NCBI GenBank assembly: GCA_963817905.1
Contig: CAWFPS010000002.1
Location: 558,001-622,000 of the forward strand
Origin: VRUE01 sp963817905
Lineage (GTDB): Bacteria; Actinomycetota; Thermoleophilia; Solirubrobacterales; 70-9
Direction of reading: 5' to 3'
DNA: 64,000 bases
Made by a program: the position numbers and the translations under genes. Below the pieces are notes generated by a model, which was given only the letters and a program-made list of their open reading frames with translations, had not been told where the DNA came from and did no database searches. Every line of letters begins with the position of its first letter. Within the stretch, counting starts at the first letter, position 1. This document shows positions 54,541 to 64,000 of this stretch, one piece after another.

Positions 54541-55620
54541 TCAACCGGTGAGCGCGGCGCTCTCGACGCCCGGGGTGAGCAGCAGGGTGAGGGCCATCGC
54601 GATCGCCCAGGGCGCCGCGCCGCTGCTCGCTTCCTCGACCAGCTCGGCGATCAGCGGCTCGCGGCCGCCCGGGATCGCCGAGCCGTCGCGGCCGATCGCG
54701 GCCAGGGCGAGTTCGGCTGTGCGCGAGGAGTCGCCGCCGCCCAACATGCAGCCGCCGGTCGCCGCCAGCAGCGTCGCCAGCCGCGCCTCGGTGGGGGAGG
54801 GGAGCACTGCGGGCGCGTCCGGTGGCGGGCCGACGTCCTCGGCCGGCTCTCCGGCGAGGAGGTTCTCCAGTTGGCCGGCGAGGACCAGGCCGATCGCCTC
54901 CTCGGAGAGCCCGGCGAAGCGGGCGCAGCGCAGGGTGATCGCCAGCACCGTGCCGAAGTCCATATAGGGCTCGTCGCTGCCAAAGAGGATGCGGCCGGGG
55001 GGGACGAGCGAGAAGAGGGCGATCAGGTCGCTCGGGTTCCACCATGAGGTGTCGAAGAAGATGTTCGGGTGCTCGGGAACCTCGCGCCAGAGCCAGGCGA
55101 GGTCGGACACCGCGGCGTGGGCGAGGATCAGCGGGCACTCCGGGTGAGCGGCGGCGAGGCCGGTGACGGTCTCGCCGAAGGAGCCGACGCCGGCCCCGGC
55201 ATGGATCAGCACCGGCGCCCGGGCCTCGGCCGCGACCGAGCAGATCGCCGCGACGCCGGGATCGTCGAGCCGGAAGTCCTCGGCGCGGGGGTGCAGCTTG
55301 AAGCCGCGGGCCCCGGCGGCGAGGGCGCTCGCGGCGTCCTCGGAGGAGGTGACGCGCGGATCCATGCGGGCGAAGGGGACGAGCAGTTCGGGGTGGTGGC
55401 GGCACTCCTCGGTGACGCGCCTGTTCTCCGGCTCATAGCCACCCTCGACGCAGAAGGGGAAGATCACCGAGCGGGCGCCGAGGGGCGCGAGGCTGGCGAG
55501 GTGGTCCTCGCAGCTGCGAGCGTTGCCGTCGATGTCGGCGCCGGTGTGCGCGTGGCAGTCGAACGGCGCGACGCCGTCGAGCGCGGCAAGCTCGGCGTCG
55601 ATGACGGCGTGCAGGCTCAA
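54541..55620 (-). CDS. Amidohydrolase (TIM-barrel metal-dependent hydrolase)
   Basis: 359 residues from the TTG at 55620. VAPFDCHAHTGADIDG gives the HxH motif, GARGFKLHPRAEDF, APVLIHAGAGVGSFGETV, PLILAHAAVSDLAWLW and GRILFGSDEPYMDFG the remaining metal and catalytic residues of amidohydrolase/TatD-like family proteins. Substrate unknown. The TTG overlaps the stop of the upstream small gene (TTGA), indicating coupling. Confidence 0.87.
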   Translation of the reverse strand: MSLHAVIDAELAALDGVAPFDCHAHTGADIDGNARSCEDHLASLAPLGARSVIFPFCVEGGYEPENRRVTEECRHHPELLVPFARMDPRVTSSEDAASALAAGARGFKLHPRAEDFRLDDPGVAAICSVAAEARAPVLIHAGAGVGSFGETVTGLAAAHPECPLILAHAAVSDLAWLWREVPEHPNIFFDTSWWNPSDLIALFSLVPPGRILFGSDEPYMDFGTVLAITLRCARFAGLSEEAIGLVLAGQLENLLAGEPAEDVGPPPDAPAVLPSPTEARLATLLAATGGCMLGGGDSSRTAELALAAIGRDGSAIPGGREPLIAELVEEASSGAAPWAIAMALTLLLTPGVESAALTG

Positions 55621-55811
55621 TGGAGGCGAGCGGGCCGCTTGGCTTCCTCGCGGAGGCCCTCCGGTTCCCCGGTCAGCTCACGGCGGACCAGCTCGTCGAA
55701 CCCGGGCGGAGCGAGCAGGGCCATCTGCGAGGCGATTGACAGGGCGCCGGCCAGCTCCATGCCGGCGCTGCCCAACCGTGGGCGCTTCAGTTGCGATCCG
55801 AGGAGTTTCAT
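55617..55811 (-). CDS. Small protein coupled to amidohydrolase
   Basis: 64 residues: MKLLGSQLKRPRLGSAGMELAGALSIASQMALLAPPGFDELVRRELTGEPEGLREEAKRPARLH. No family recognised; amphipathic helix in the middle. Its stop overlaps the next start by TTGA. TATCGC lies just before the ATG, so the operon may begin here. The coding call rests on the coupling and GC pattern. Confidence 0.5.
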   Translation of the reverse strand: MKLLGSQLKRPRLGSAGMELAGALSIASQMALLAPPGFDELVRRELTGEPEGLREEAKRPARLH

Positions 55812-55898
55812 GGAGCGATACTCGGCTCCAGGGCTCCGTTTCGCATCAGGGAGCGCCCCTGAACTTTGGTCCTCTGGCCCGATGGCGGTGGTGCTAGG

Positions 55899-56210
55899 TC
55901 AAACGGCGGCAGCCTTTCTCTTGCGGGGGCGGCGATTGGCGGAGCGGCCGTTGCCATTGCCGTTAGCGCTGCTTTTCGTCTCGCGGTAGAAGTGCTCGGT
56001 GGCGCCGCGGACGGGGCGTTCGCCGGCCAGCTCGACCAGGCCGGTTCTGTTCAGCTCGGTGACGTGGTAGTTGACGTTGCTGAGTGGCGTCCGCAGCTCG
56101 TAGCTGAGGTCGCTGGGGGAGAGGGTGCGCCCACCGTCCATGCCGAGCGCTTCCAGGATTGAGATGCGAAGGGGGTGGGTATTGGCCCGAGCCAGAAGCT
56201 GCCAGTTCAT
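55899..56210 (-). CDS. ArsR-family winged-helix regulator
   Basis: 103 residues from the ATG at 56210, chosen for GGAGGA 5-9 nt upstream. NWQLLARANTHPLRISILEALGMDGGRTLSPSDLSYELRTPLSNVNYHVTELNRTGLVELAGERPVRGATEHFYRE is a complete helix-turn-helix domain of the ArsR/winged type, then an Asn/Gly-rich and basic tail (GNGNGRSANRRPRKRKAAAV). No metal-binding cysteines are seen, so it is probably not a classical metalloregulator. Divergent from the large secreted protein. Confidence 0.88.
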   Translation of the reverse strand: MNWQLLARANTHPLRISILEALGMDGGRTLSPSDLSYELRTPLSNVNYHVTELNRTGLVELAGERPVRGATEHFYRETKSSANGNGNGRSANRRPRKRKAAAV

Positions 56211-56336
56211 GGGAATCCTCCGATTGATCGAGTGCCTTACCAACTTGTCGCTATATAGATACCAAAAAATGGTGGTGTAAATCATCAAAATCGGGTAGAC
56301 TGAGCAGTGAGATGTCGTCTACGAGGGAGAGATGAG

Positions 56337-59222
56337 ATGTGGGGGAAAGGCCGTATTTGGCTTGCTGCTGCGGGATCCATCGTTTTTCTCGCGCTGATGG
56401 GCGCTGCGCCGGCCGCCGCCGTCGACATCATCGAAGCGGAGGAACCCGAATCGGCCGACTCGGGCTGGCAGGCTGGAACCTGCACGATCGATACGCCGCA
56501 ATGCAGCGTCGACACGCCGGAACACTTCTTCACCCAGGCCTCGGGCCACCCGCCGGTCGGCTTCACCCAGATCATCGTCAAGCACAGCGGCGCCTTCGAA
56601 ACCCCGGTCGGCAACCTGAAGACCATCCTCGTCGACCTTCCCCAAGGGATGAGCGTCAATCCGCAGGCGACGCCTCAGTGCGAACTCGACGAAGGCAAAT
56701 TCCCGATCGGCGGTTGCCCCGTCGACACCAAAGTCGGCTACAGCATCGTGACCGCGGCCACCGCAATTCCACCGATCACGGCGCCTCCCGTCACCGCGCC
56801 CGCGGTTGACGTCTACAACCTCGTGCCGCGGCAGGGCGAACCGGCCAGGTTCGGCTTTACCCTTCCGCTCGGGATCGGCGAAGTCTTCCTCGACGCCGGA
56901 GTCAAATGGGACGGCGATTACCACGAGTACTTCACGATCCACGTGCCTTCGATCCCCGCTGTCAGGATCCTCAAGAATCGGCTGGTGTTCGACGGAACGA
57001 TCGGCAACGGCGGGCTTCTCGGCGAAGAGGGAGGCGCCTTCCTGACCACGCCCAGCACCTGCTTCGACCCCAACCAAGCGGCCTTCGCGACGATCTACAA
57101 CACGCTCCTGCACGCCGACTCGGCGGAGGAAGAAGCGCCCGAAGACGAATATGGCGTCGCTACGCCAGAACCGCCGCCGCCGGGCTTCCTCGCCGGCTCG
57201 CAATTCGTCGAATCGCCCCTGCCCCGGGAAGGCGGCAGCGGCCCGCGGGTGATGCCGACCGATTGCGATCTGATCCCCTTCGAACCCTCCACCTCGGCCT
57301 CGCCGAGCACGGGCCAGACCGACTCGCCGACCGGCGGCACGGTCGAGGTCAAAGTTCCCTTCGACCCGCCCGCCTCGATCTACCAGTCCGACGTGCGGAC
57401 GGCCGACGTCTCGCTGCCGCAGGGCATGGGGCTCAATCCCTCCGCCGCGCCGGGGCTGCAGGCCTGCACTGACGCGCAGTTCGGGCGCGGCACCCGCAAC
57501 CCCGTCGCCTGCCCGCCGGGGTCGAAGATCGGAACGGTGGCGATTGACACGCCACCGCTTCCGGACGGCACCTTGACCGGCGACGTATACCTGGCGACCC
57601 AGCAGAGCCGCGACCCGAGTTCGGGCAACGAGTACAGAGTCTTCCTCGATGTCGAGTCGGCGAGCCGCGGCCTCTCCATCCGCCTGCTCGCCAACGTTAG
57701 CGCCGACCCGCTCACCGGCCAGCTGACCACGCGGGTGCACGACGCGCCCCAGCTTCCCTTCGACTCGGTCAGCGTCAGCCTCGACCCCGGCAAGGGAGCC
57801 CTGACCACGCCTCCTACCTGCGGCCCCAACAAGACCGGGCACGCGATGACGGCCTGGTCGGGGACGCCGGACAGCGGGCCCCAGGACAAAGGTTTCACGT
57901 TCACCTCCGCCCCGGGCGGCGGGCCCTGCGCGAAGACGCTGGGCGAGCGGCCGTTCGCGCCGAGCTTTGACACCCACGACAGCAACCCCAAGGGCGGTGC
58001 CTACACCCAGTTCGCGGTGAACGTCGGTCGCCAGGACGGCAACCAGGAGCTGAAGGGCGTCGACGTGAACCTGCCGCGCGGCCTGACCGCCAAGCTGGCT
58101 GGTGTGCGCTACTGCCCGGAGGCGGCGATCGCCGCTGCCGCTGCGAACAGCGGCGCCGCCGAGGCCGCGAGCTCCAGCTGTCCCGAACAGAGCCTGGTCG
58201 GCAGCGCCGCGGTCAGTGCCGGCAGCGGCGCCAACCCGTACCGGACGACCGGCAAAGCCTTCCTCTCAGGGCCCTATCGCGGTGCCCCCCTCTCCCTGGC
58301 AGTGATCACCCCCGCCACGGCCGGGCCGTTTGATCTCGGCACGGTCGTGGTGAGGGTGGCGCTGTTCCTCGACCCGGGGACGGCCCAGGTACACGCTGTC
58401 TCCGACCCGATCCCGCACGTGTTCGGTGGCGCCCTGCTCGACATCCGCTCTGTTGCGGTCAAGCTCGACCGGCCGAAGTTCGCGCTCAACCCGACCAACT
58501 GCGCGGCGAAGGCGACGGCGGGCGCGCTTCGCGGTGGCGGCTCCAATCCGCTCGACCCAGCCGCCTTCAGCTCGTTTGCGGTTTCGGCGCCGTTCAAGGT
58601 CAACGGCTGCGAGAAGCTCGACTTCAAGCCGAAGCTCTACATGCGTGTCTTCGGCGGCACCCGGCGGGCGAAGAGCCCGAAGCTGCGGGCGATCCTCAAG
58701 GCCCGTCCCGGCGACGCCAACATCGGCCGCGCCGCGGTCACCCTGCCCAAGGCGCTGATCCTCGAACAGGCGAGCCTCGCCAACGTCTGTACTCGGGTCC
58801 AGTTCGACGCCAGGCGGTGTCCGAAGGACTCGATCTACGGCTACGCGACGGCGGAGACGCCGCTGCTCGACGGTCCGCTCAAGGGCCCCGTCTACCTGCG
58901 CTCCTCCGACAACGAATTGCCGGACATGGTCGCCGCCCTGCACGGCCAGGTAGACATCGAACTCGACGGGCGGATCGACAGCGTCAAGGGGCGCCTGCGC
59001 ACGACCTTCGACGTCGTCCCCGACGTGCCGGTCTCGACCTTCGCCCTGACCGTGCGCGGCGGCAAGAAACGCGGCCTCTTGGTCAACAGCCGCAGCCTCT
59101 GCGCGCACAGGTACAAGGCAATCGCCCGCTTCCGTGGCCAAAACGGCAAGCACGCCAATATGCGCCCAAAGCTCCGTACTCCCTGTCACCGCCGCGCTCG
59201 GCGCCACCATCGTCGTCCCTGA
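56337..59222 (+). CDS. Large secreted protein, unknown function
   Basis: 961 residues from the ATG at 56337 (GAGGGAGAG upstream). Signal peptide LAAAGSIVFLALMGAAPAAAVD. The chain is beta-rich with repeated motifs: DLPQGMSVNPQATPQCELDEGKFPIGGCPVDTKVGYS, SLPQGMGLNPSAAPGLQACTDAQFGRGTRNPVACPPGSKIGTV and NLPRGLTAKLAGVRYCPEAAIAAAA, so three similar modules of the form LPxGxxxNPxA..QC...CP.GSKIG. Cysteine pairs recur in each module. Basic C-terminus. No recognised enzyme motif; probable surface protein. Confidence 0.8.
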   Translation: MWGKGRIWLAAAGSIVFLALMGAAPAAAVDIIEAEEPESADSGWQAGTCTIDTPQCSVDTPEHFFTQASGHPPVGFTQIIVKHSGAFETPVGNLKTILVDLPQGMSVNPQATPQCELDEGKFPIGGCPVDTKVGYSIVTAATAIPPITAPPVTAPAVDVYNLVPRQGEPARFGFTLPLGIGEVFLDAGVKWDGDYHEYFTIHVPSIPAVRILKNRLVFDGTIGNGGLLGEEGGAFLTTPSTCFDPNQAAFATIYNTLLHADSAEEEAPEDEYGVATPEPPPPGFLAGSQFVESPLPREGGSGPRVMPTDCDLIPFEPSTSASPSTGQTDSPTGGTVEVKVPFDPPASIYQSDVRTADVSLPQGMGLNPSAAPGLQACTDAQFGRGTRNPVACPPGSKIGTVAIDTPPLPDGTLTGDVYLATQQSRDPSSGNEYRVFLDVESASRGLSIRLLANVSADPLTGQLTTRVHDAPQLPFDSVSVSLDPGKGALTTPPTCGPNKTGHAMTAWSGTPDSGPQDKGFTFTSAPGGGPCAKTLGERPFAPSFDTHDSNPKGGAYTQFAVNVGRQDGNQELKGVDVNLPRGLTAKLAGVRYCPEAAIAAAAANSGAAEAASSSCPEQSLVGSAAVSAGSGANPYRTTGKAFLSGPYRGAPLSLAVITPATAGPFDLGTVVVRVALFLDPGTAQVHAVSDPIPHVFGGALLDIRSVAVKLDRPKFALNPTNCAAKATAGALRGGGSNPLDPAAFSSFAVSAPFKVNGCEKLDFKPKLYMRVFGGTRRAKSPKLRAILKARPGDANIGRAAVTLPKALILEQASLANVCTRVQFDARRCPKDSIYGYATAETPLLDGPLKGPVYLRSSDNELPDMVAALHGQVDIELDGRIDSVKGRLRTTFDVVPDVPVSTFALTVRGGKKRGLLVNSRSLCAHRYKAIARFRGQNGKHANMRPKLRTPCHRRARRHHRRP

Positions 59223-59239
59223 GAGCCCGTTACCACCGG

Positions 59240-59944
59240 CTACGTAGGTTGTGACGTCGGGCGGATCAGGATCTCGTTGACGTCGACCCCGGGGCGCTGC
59301 TCGAGCGCGTAGACGACCGCCTTGGCGATGTCGTCGTCGCGCAGCGCCCACTCCCCGGGCCGGTTGTCGAAGAAGGGCGTGTCGGTCATTCCCGGCTCGA
59401 TCAGGGTCACCTTGATCGCGTGGTTGTCGTGCATCTGGCGCAGCTCGGCTCGCAGCGACTCGCCGATCGCCGTCGCCGCGAACTTGGTCGCCGAGTAGAG
59501 CGAGCCCGGCAGGGCGCGCCGCCCGGCGACCGAGCTGGTGACGAGGAAGTGGCCGTCGCCGCGCTCGAGCAGGTGGGGGAGGGTGGCCCGGATCGTCAGC
59601 GCGACGCCGTAGACGTTGGTCAGGACCATCGAGCGCCAGTGCTCGGGCGACTCCTCGAGGAATCCCCGTGTGGCGCCGAAGCCGGCGTTGGCGAAGACGG
59701 CGTCGATACGCCCAAAGCGCTCGATCCCTGCCGCGGCCATCGCCTCGACCTCCCCCCACTCGGAGACGTCGCAGCGAACCGCCATCGCCCGCTCGGACCC
59801 ACCAAGCTCCACAACAAGCTCCTCCAGCGGCTCCAGCCGCCGCGCCGCCAGCACCAGCCGGTACTTGGACGCCGCAGCCCGCGCAGTCGCAGCCCCAATC
59901 CCGCTAGAAGCTCCGGTGATAAGCAGCACTGGGTCGTCGCTCAT
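59240..59944 (-). CDS. Short-chain dehydrogenase/reductase
   Basis: 234 residues. LLITGASSGIGAATARAAA (cofactor loop), DAVFANAGFG, LVTSSVAGRRALPGSLYSATKFAATAIGESLRAEL with catalytic Ser, Tyr and Lys (YSATK), and LIEPGMTDTPFFD. Classical SDR, probably NADP-dependent; substrate unknown. GACAAT lies just before the start on the minus strand. Confidence 0.92.
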   Translation of the reverse strand: MSDDPVLLITGASSGIGAATARAAASKYRLVLAARRLEPLEELVVELGGSERAMAVRCDVSEWGEVEAMAAAGIERFGRIDAVFANAGFGATRGFLEESPEHWRSMVLTNVYGVALTIRATLPHLLERGDGHFLVTSSVAGRRALPGSLYSATKFAATAIGESLRAELRQMHDNHAIKVTLIEPGMTDTPFFDNRPGEWALRDDDIAKAVVYALEQRPGVDVNEILIRPTSQPT

Positions 59945-59974
59945 GGCGTGATTGTCTCAGCTTCGGACCGTCGA

Positions 59975-60042
59975 GAGCGAGTGTGCGGGGGTCGCCGGAC
60001 ACTCAGCGCAACGCGCGTCCGCCGACCCCCGCACACTCGCTC
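59975..60042 (+). repeat. Long inverted repeat upstream of ccmE
   Basis: 26-nt arms (59975-60000 and 60017-60042), one mismatch, outer part GAGCGAGTGTGCGGGG, with a 16-nt spacer. It lies between the divergent SDR gene and ccmE and immediately before the −10-like GATAAT (60057-60062). Different arm sequence from the other families. Confidence 0.85.
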
Positions 60043-60070
60043 CCAAACCCAGTTGCGATAATCCCGGCCC

Positions 60071-60461
60071 GTGGATCCCCAGCGCAAGCGGAAGATCCGG
60101 CTCGTGGTCGCCCTCAGCGTCGCCGTCCTCCTGGCGGTGGCGCTCGTCTACACCTCTTTCAGCGCCTCGACCCCGGCCAAGGAGCCCTCGCAGCTGCTCA
60201 GCGCGGCACCGGGGACGAGCGCCGACCTGACCGGCAAGGTCGTCACCGGCTCGATTCGCCACCGGGGCGAGGGCCTGCGCTTCCGCGTCGCCGATCGCGA
60301 CGGCGGCAGCGAGAGCATCCCGGTTACCTACAGCGGCACCGTCCCCGACCCCTTCCGCGGCGGGCGCGAGATAGTCCTCACCGGCGAGGTCGAGCACGGC
60401 GTCTTCGTTGGCCAGCGCGACACTCTGGTGACCAAGTGCCCGTCGAAGTTCACCACCTCGA

Positions 60462-60472
<11 letters not shown>
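60071..60472 (+). CDS. ccmE: Cytochrome c maturation heme chaperone CcmE (Cys variant)
   Basis: 133 residues, GTG start 8 nt after GATAAT. A basic N-terminus and one membrane helix (VVALSVAVLLAVALVYTSF) precede the OB-fold domain (LTGKVVTGSIRHRGEGLRFRVADRDG ... IPVTYSGTVPDPFRGGREIVLTGEV). The heme-attachment site is TKCPSKFTT: a cysteine and a Phe in the position of the usual HxxxY. Such CxxxY-type CcmE forms are known from Desulfovibrio and archaea. The gene overlaps ccmF by 11 nt. Confidence 0.9.
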
Positions 60473-62854
<2,382 letters not shown>

Positions 62855-62858
<4 letters not shown>

Positions 62859-63079
62859 ATCTTCAGCAGAACGAGCGTGTTGAGCACAAAGATGATGGCG
62901 AAGAAGATCGTCGCCCGGTCGAGGTTGCGCTCGACCATCGAGCCGCCGCCGAAGGAGCTGCCGCCGCCGCCGATGCCGAAGGCGCCGGAGAGGCCGGTGT
63001 CTTTGCCGGAGTGCAGCAGGATCAAGAAGATCAGCACGCCGGAAACGATCACCTGGAGGAATCCTAGGAACGTGTACAC
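62855..63079 (-). CDS. secG: Protein translocase subunit SecG
   Basis: 74 residues from the GTG at 63079: VYTFLGFLQVIVSGVLIFLILLHSGKDTGLSGAFGIGGGGSSFGGGSMVERNLDRATIFFAIIFVLNTLVLLKI, two membrane helices joined by the conserved glycine/serine loop and the LDRATxxxAxxF signature. It joins SecYE. The start was set by TAGACT (63092-63087, minus strand) 7 nt upstream; longer frames lack homology. Confidence 0.92.
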
Positions 63080-63341
63080 GGCAGACAGTCTAGATGAGCA
63101 GCTCCAATTGACGCACCCACGGATGACGCACCTGCCCGGCGCTGGATCCGCACCCGCGTCCTCGCGCGTAGCGCTGCTACGCGCAGCGGCCTCGTGCACG
63201 GCCCAGCTTGGCCATGCACGTCCCCGCGGGCACGTCAATGCGAAGCCGATCATCTAGCCTGTCTGTGTTGCATTTCTTTACAAAATTGGATAGCTTGTCA
63301 ACCTAGAGGACGCACACTGGGTTTTTGACAAGGAGGAGTCG
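63080..63341. promoter_or_regulatory. Intergenic region before alkB with inverted repeats
   Basis: Contains GCGCGTAGC-GCT-GCTACGCGC (63164-63184), a stable short hairpin, and TTGTCAA (63295-63301) with TTGACAA (63325-63331), a 7-nt inverted repeat 23 nt apart flanking the region upstream of the alkB Shine-Dalgarno (AGGAGGAG). AT-rich sequence around 63267-63290 may hold the promoter. The repeat is a candidate operator. Confidence 0.5.
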
Positions 63342-64000
63342 ATGGAGGCAGCGACGCATAGCCACGACCACGGGCCGACGGTAGAGCTCAACCCGGCCAC
63401 ATGGACCGATGCCAAGCGCTACGCCTGGCTGCTCGGCCTGGTCATCCCGTTCGCCCCCTTCATCGCCTGGGCCAGCGTCGAAGTGACCGGCTTCGCGGGT
63501 TTCTGGTTCTTCGGCCCGCTACTCGTCTTCGTCGTCTTCCCGCTCCTCGACATCGCGATCGGGGTGGACCCGAGCAACCCGCCGGACAGCATCCTCAAGT
63601 GGCTCGAGCAGGACCGCTACTACCGCTGGTGCACGTACCTCTTCATTCCCGTCCAGTACGCCGGACTCGTCTTTGCCTGCTGGCTCTGGGCGAGCGGCGA
63701 CCTCTCGATCCTCGAGAGCCTCGGCCTGGCGCTGACGATGGGCGTCGTCGGCGGGATCGCGATCAACACCGCGCACGAGCTCGGCCACAAGCGCGACAGC
63801 ATGGAGAAGTGGCTCAGCCGCATCGCCCTGGCCGAGACCGGCTACGGCCACTTCTTCATCGAGCACAACCGCGGCCACCACGTCCGCGTCGCCACCCCCG
63901 AGGACCCGGCCAGCTCGCGGCTGGGGGAGAGCTTCTGGGCCTTCCTGCCCCGCACCGTCGCTGGCAGCCTCAGCTCGGCCTGGGGGATCGAGTGCGCCCG
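63342..64000 (+). CDS. alkB: Alkane 1-monooxygenase AlkB (3' end outside window)
   Basis: 220 residues visible, reading off the window end, with AAGGAGGAG before the ATG. Helical membrane protein start (YAWLLGLVIPFAPFIAWASVEV), then NTAHELGHKRDSMEKWLS and EHNRGHHVRVATPEDPASSRLGESFWAFLPRT, the first two histidine boxes (HELGHK and EHNRGHH) of integral-membrane diiron alkane hydroxylases. It oxidises n-alkanes to 1-alkanols and needs rubredoxin, which would be encoded beyond the window. Confidence 0.92.
   Translation, partial: MEAATHSHDHGPTVELNPATWTDAKRYAWLLGLVIPFAPFIAWASVEVTGFAGFWFFGPLLVFVVFPLLDIAIGVDPSNPPDSILKWLEQDRYYRWCTYLFIPVQYAGLVFACWLWASGDLSILESLGLALTMGVVGGIAINTAHELGHKRDSMEKWLSRIALAETGYGHFFIEHNRGHHVRVATPEDPASSRLGESFWAFLPRTVAGSLSSAWGIECA

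Overview
The window is very GC-rich and almost fully coding, with many GTG and TTG starts, 4-nt stop/start overlaps and −10-like hexamers placed directly before start codons. Gene content (four-subunit 2-oxoacid:ferredoxin oxidoreductase, PiT with a DUF47 partner, CHAD proteins, large LuxR regulators, several PIN toxin modules, CcmE/CcmF cytochrome c maturation, AlkB, secreted beta-propeller and RTX-type proteins) fits a high-GC actinobacterium, probably Thermoleophilia/Solirubrobacterales. The lineage is an inference from content and style; no search was run.

Layout. 1-9.8 kb is a phosphate and polyphosphate block: pstB (5' end outside the window), phoU, ppx, two CHAD half-proteins, a PHP-glycosyltransferase fusion, ppk, a DUF47 protein and a PiT transporter. 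9.8-12.3 kb has a small membrane protein, two TadE-like pseudopilin-type proteins, an unknown protein and a Phd/PIN toxin-antitoxin pair. 12.3-15 kb has an epimerase-like SDR and a secreted beta-propeller protein. 15-19.7 kb is a gamma-alpha-beta-delta 2-oxoacid:ferredoxin oxidoreductase operon whose delta subunit is fused to a GltD-like flavoprotein. 19.7-25.3 kb has a TadG-like/VanY-like/lytic transglycosylase fusion, two more antitoxin/PIN pairs, an RTX-type secreted protein and a MaoC hydratase. 25.3-30.4 kb has two decayed genes, a methyltransferase, an NHL-repeat protein, a membrane protein, a cupredoxin lipoprotein and an enoyl-CoA hydratase. 30.4-41.2 kb is housekeeping: uvrC, rapZ, an ABC exporter, a glyoxalase, gap-pgk-tpiA-gpmI and tgt. 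41.3-49.6 kb has a Ser/Thr kinase with a lipoprotein, a metallophosphoesterase, argS, a ParA/CpsD-like protein, ccmH and resA, a truncated methyltransferase, GrpB, a cupin and a fourth PIN toxin pair. 49.6-51.7 kb looks like the remnant of an integrated element between a broken and an intact tRNA-Gly(CCC). 51.7-60 kb has a LuxR-family giant regulator, an amidohydrolase, an ArsR-type regulator, a large secreted protein and an SDR. 60-64 kb has ccmE, ccmF, secG and the start of alkB.

The most unusual signal is a family of palindromic elements, about 36-113 nt long. They sit on or just after stop codons between co-directional genes, and also occur in frame inside coding sequences. Several share a core of the form TTTT-N7-CTAT-N7-AAA with arms that differ between subfamilies but stay self-complementary. 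At four gene junctions the element is spanned by an open mini-frame of 20-24 codons. Its ATG overlaps the upstream stop (ATGA). Its stop overlaps a usable downstream start (ATGA or GTGA); in three of the four that start is clearly the gene's start. This suggests elements that spread without breaking translational coupling, or that are used as translational relays.

A second theme is the frequency of −10-like hexamers 6-10 nt before start codons, which points to extensive leaderless transcription.
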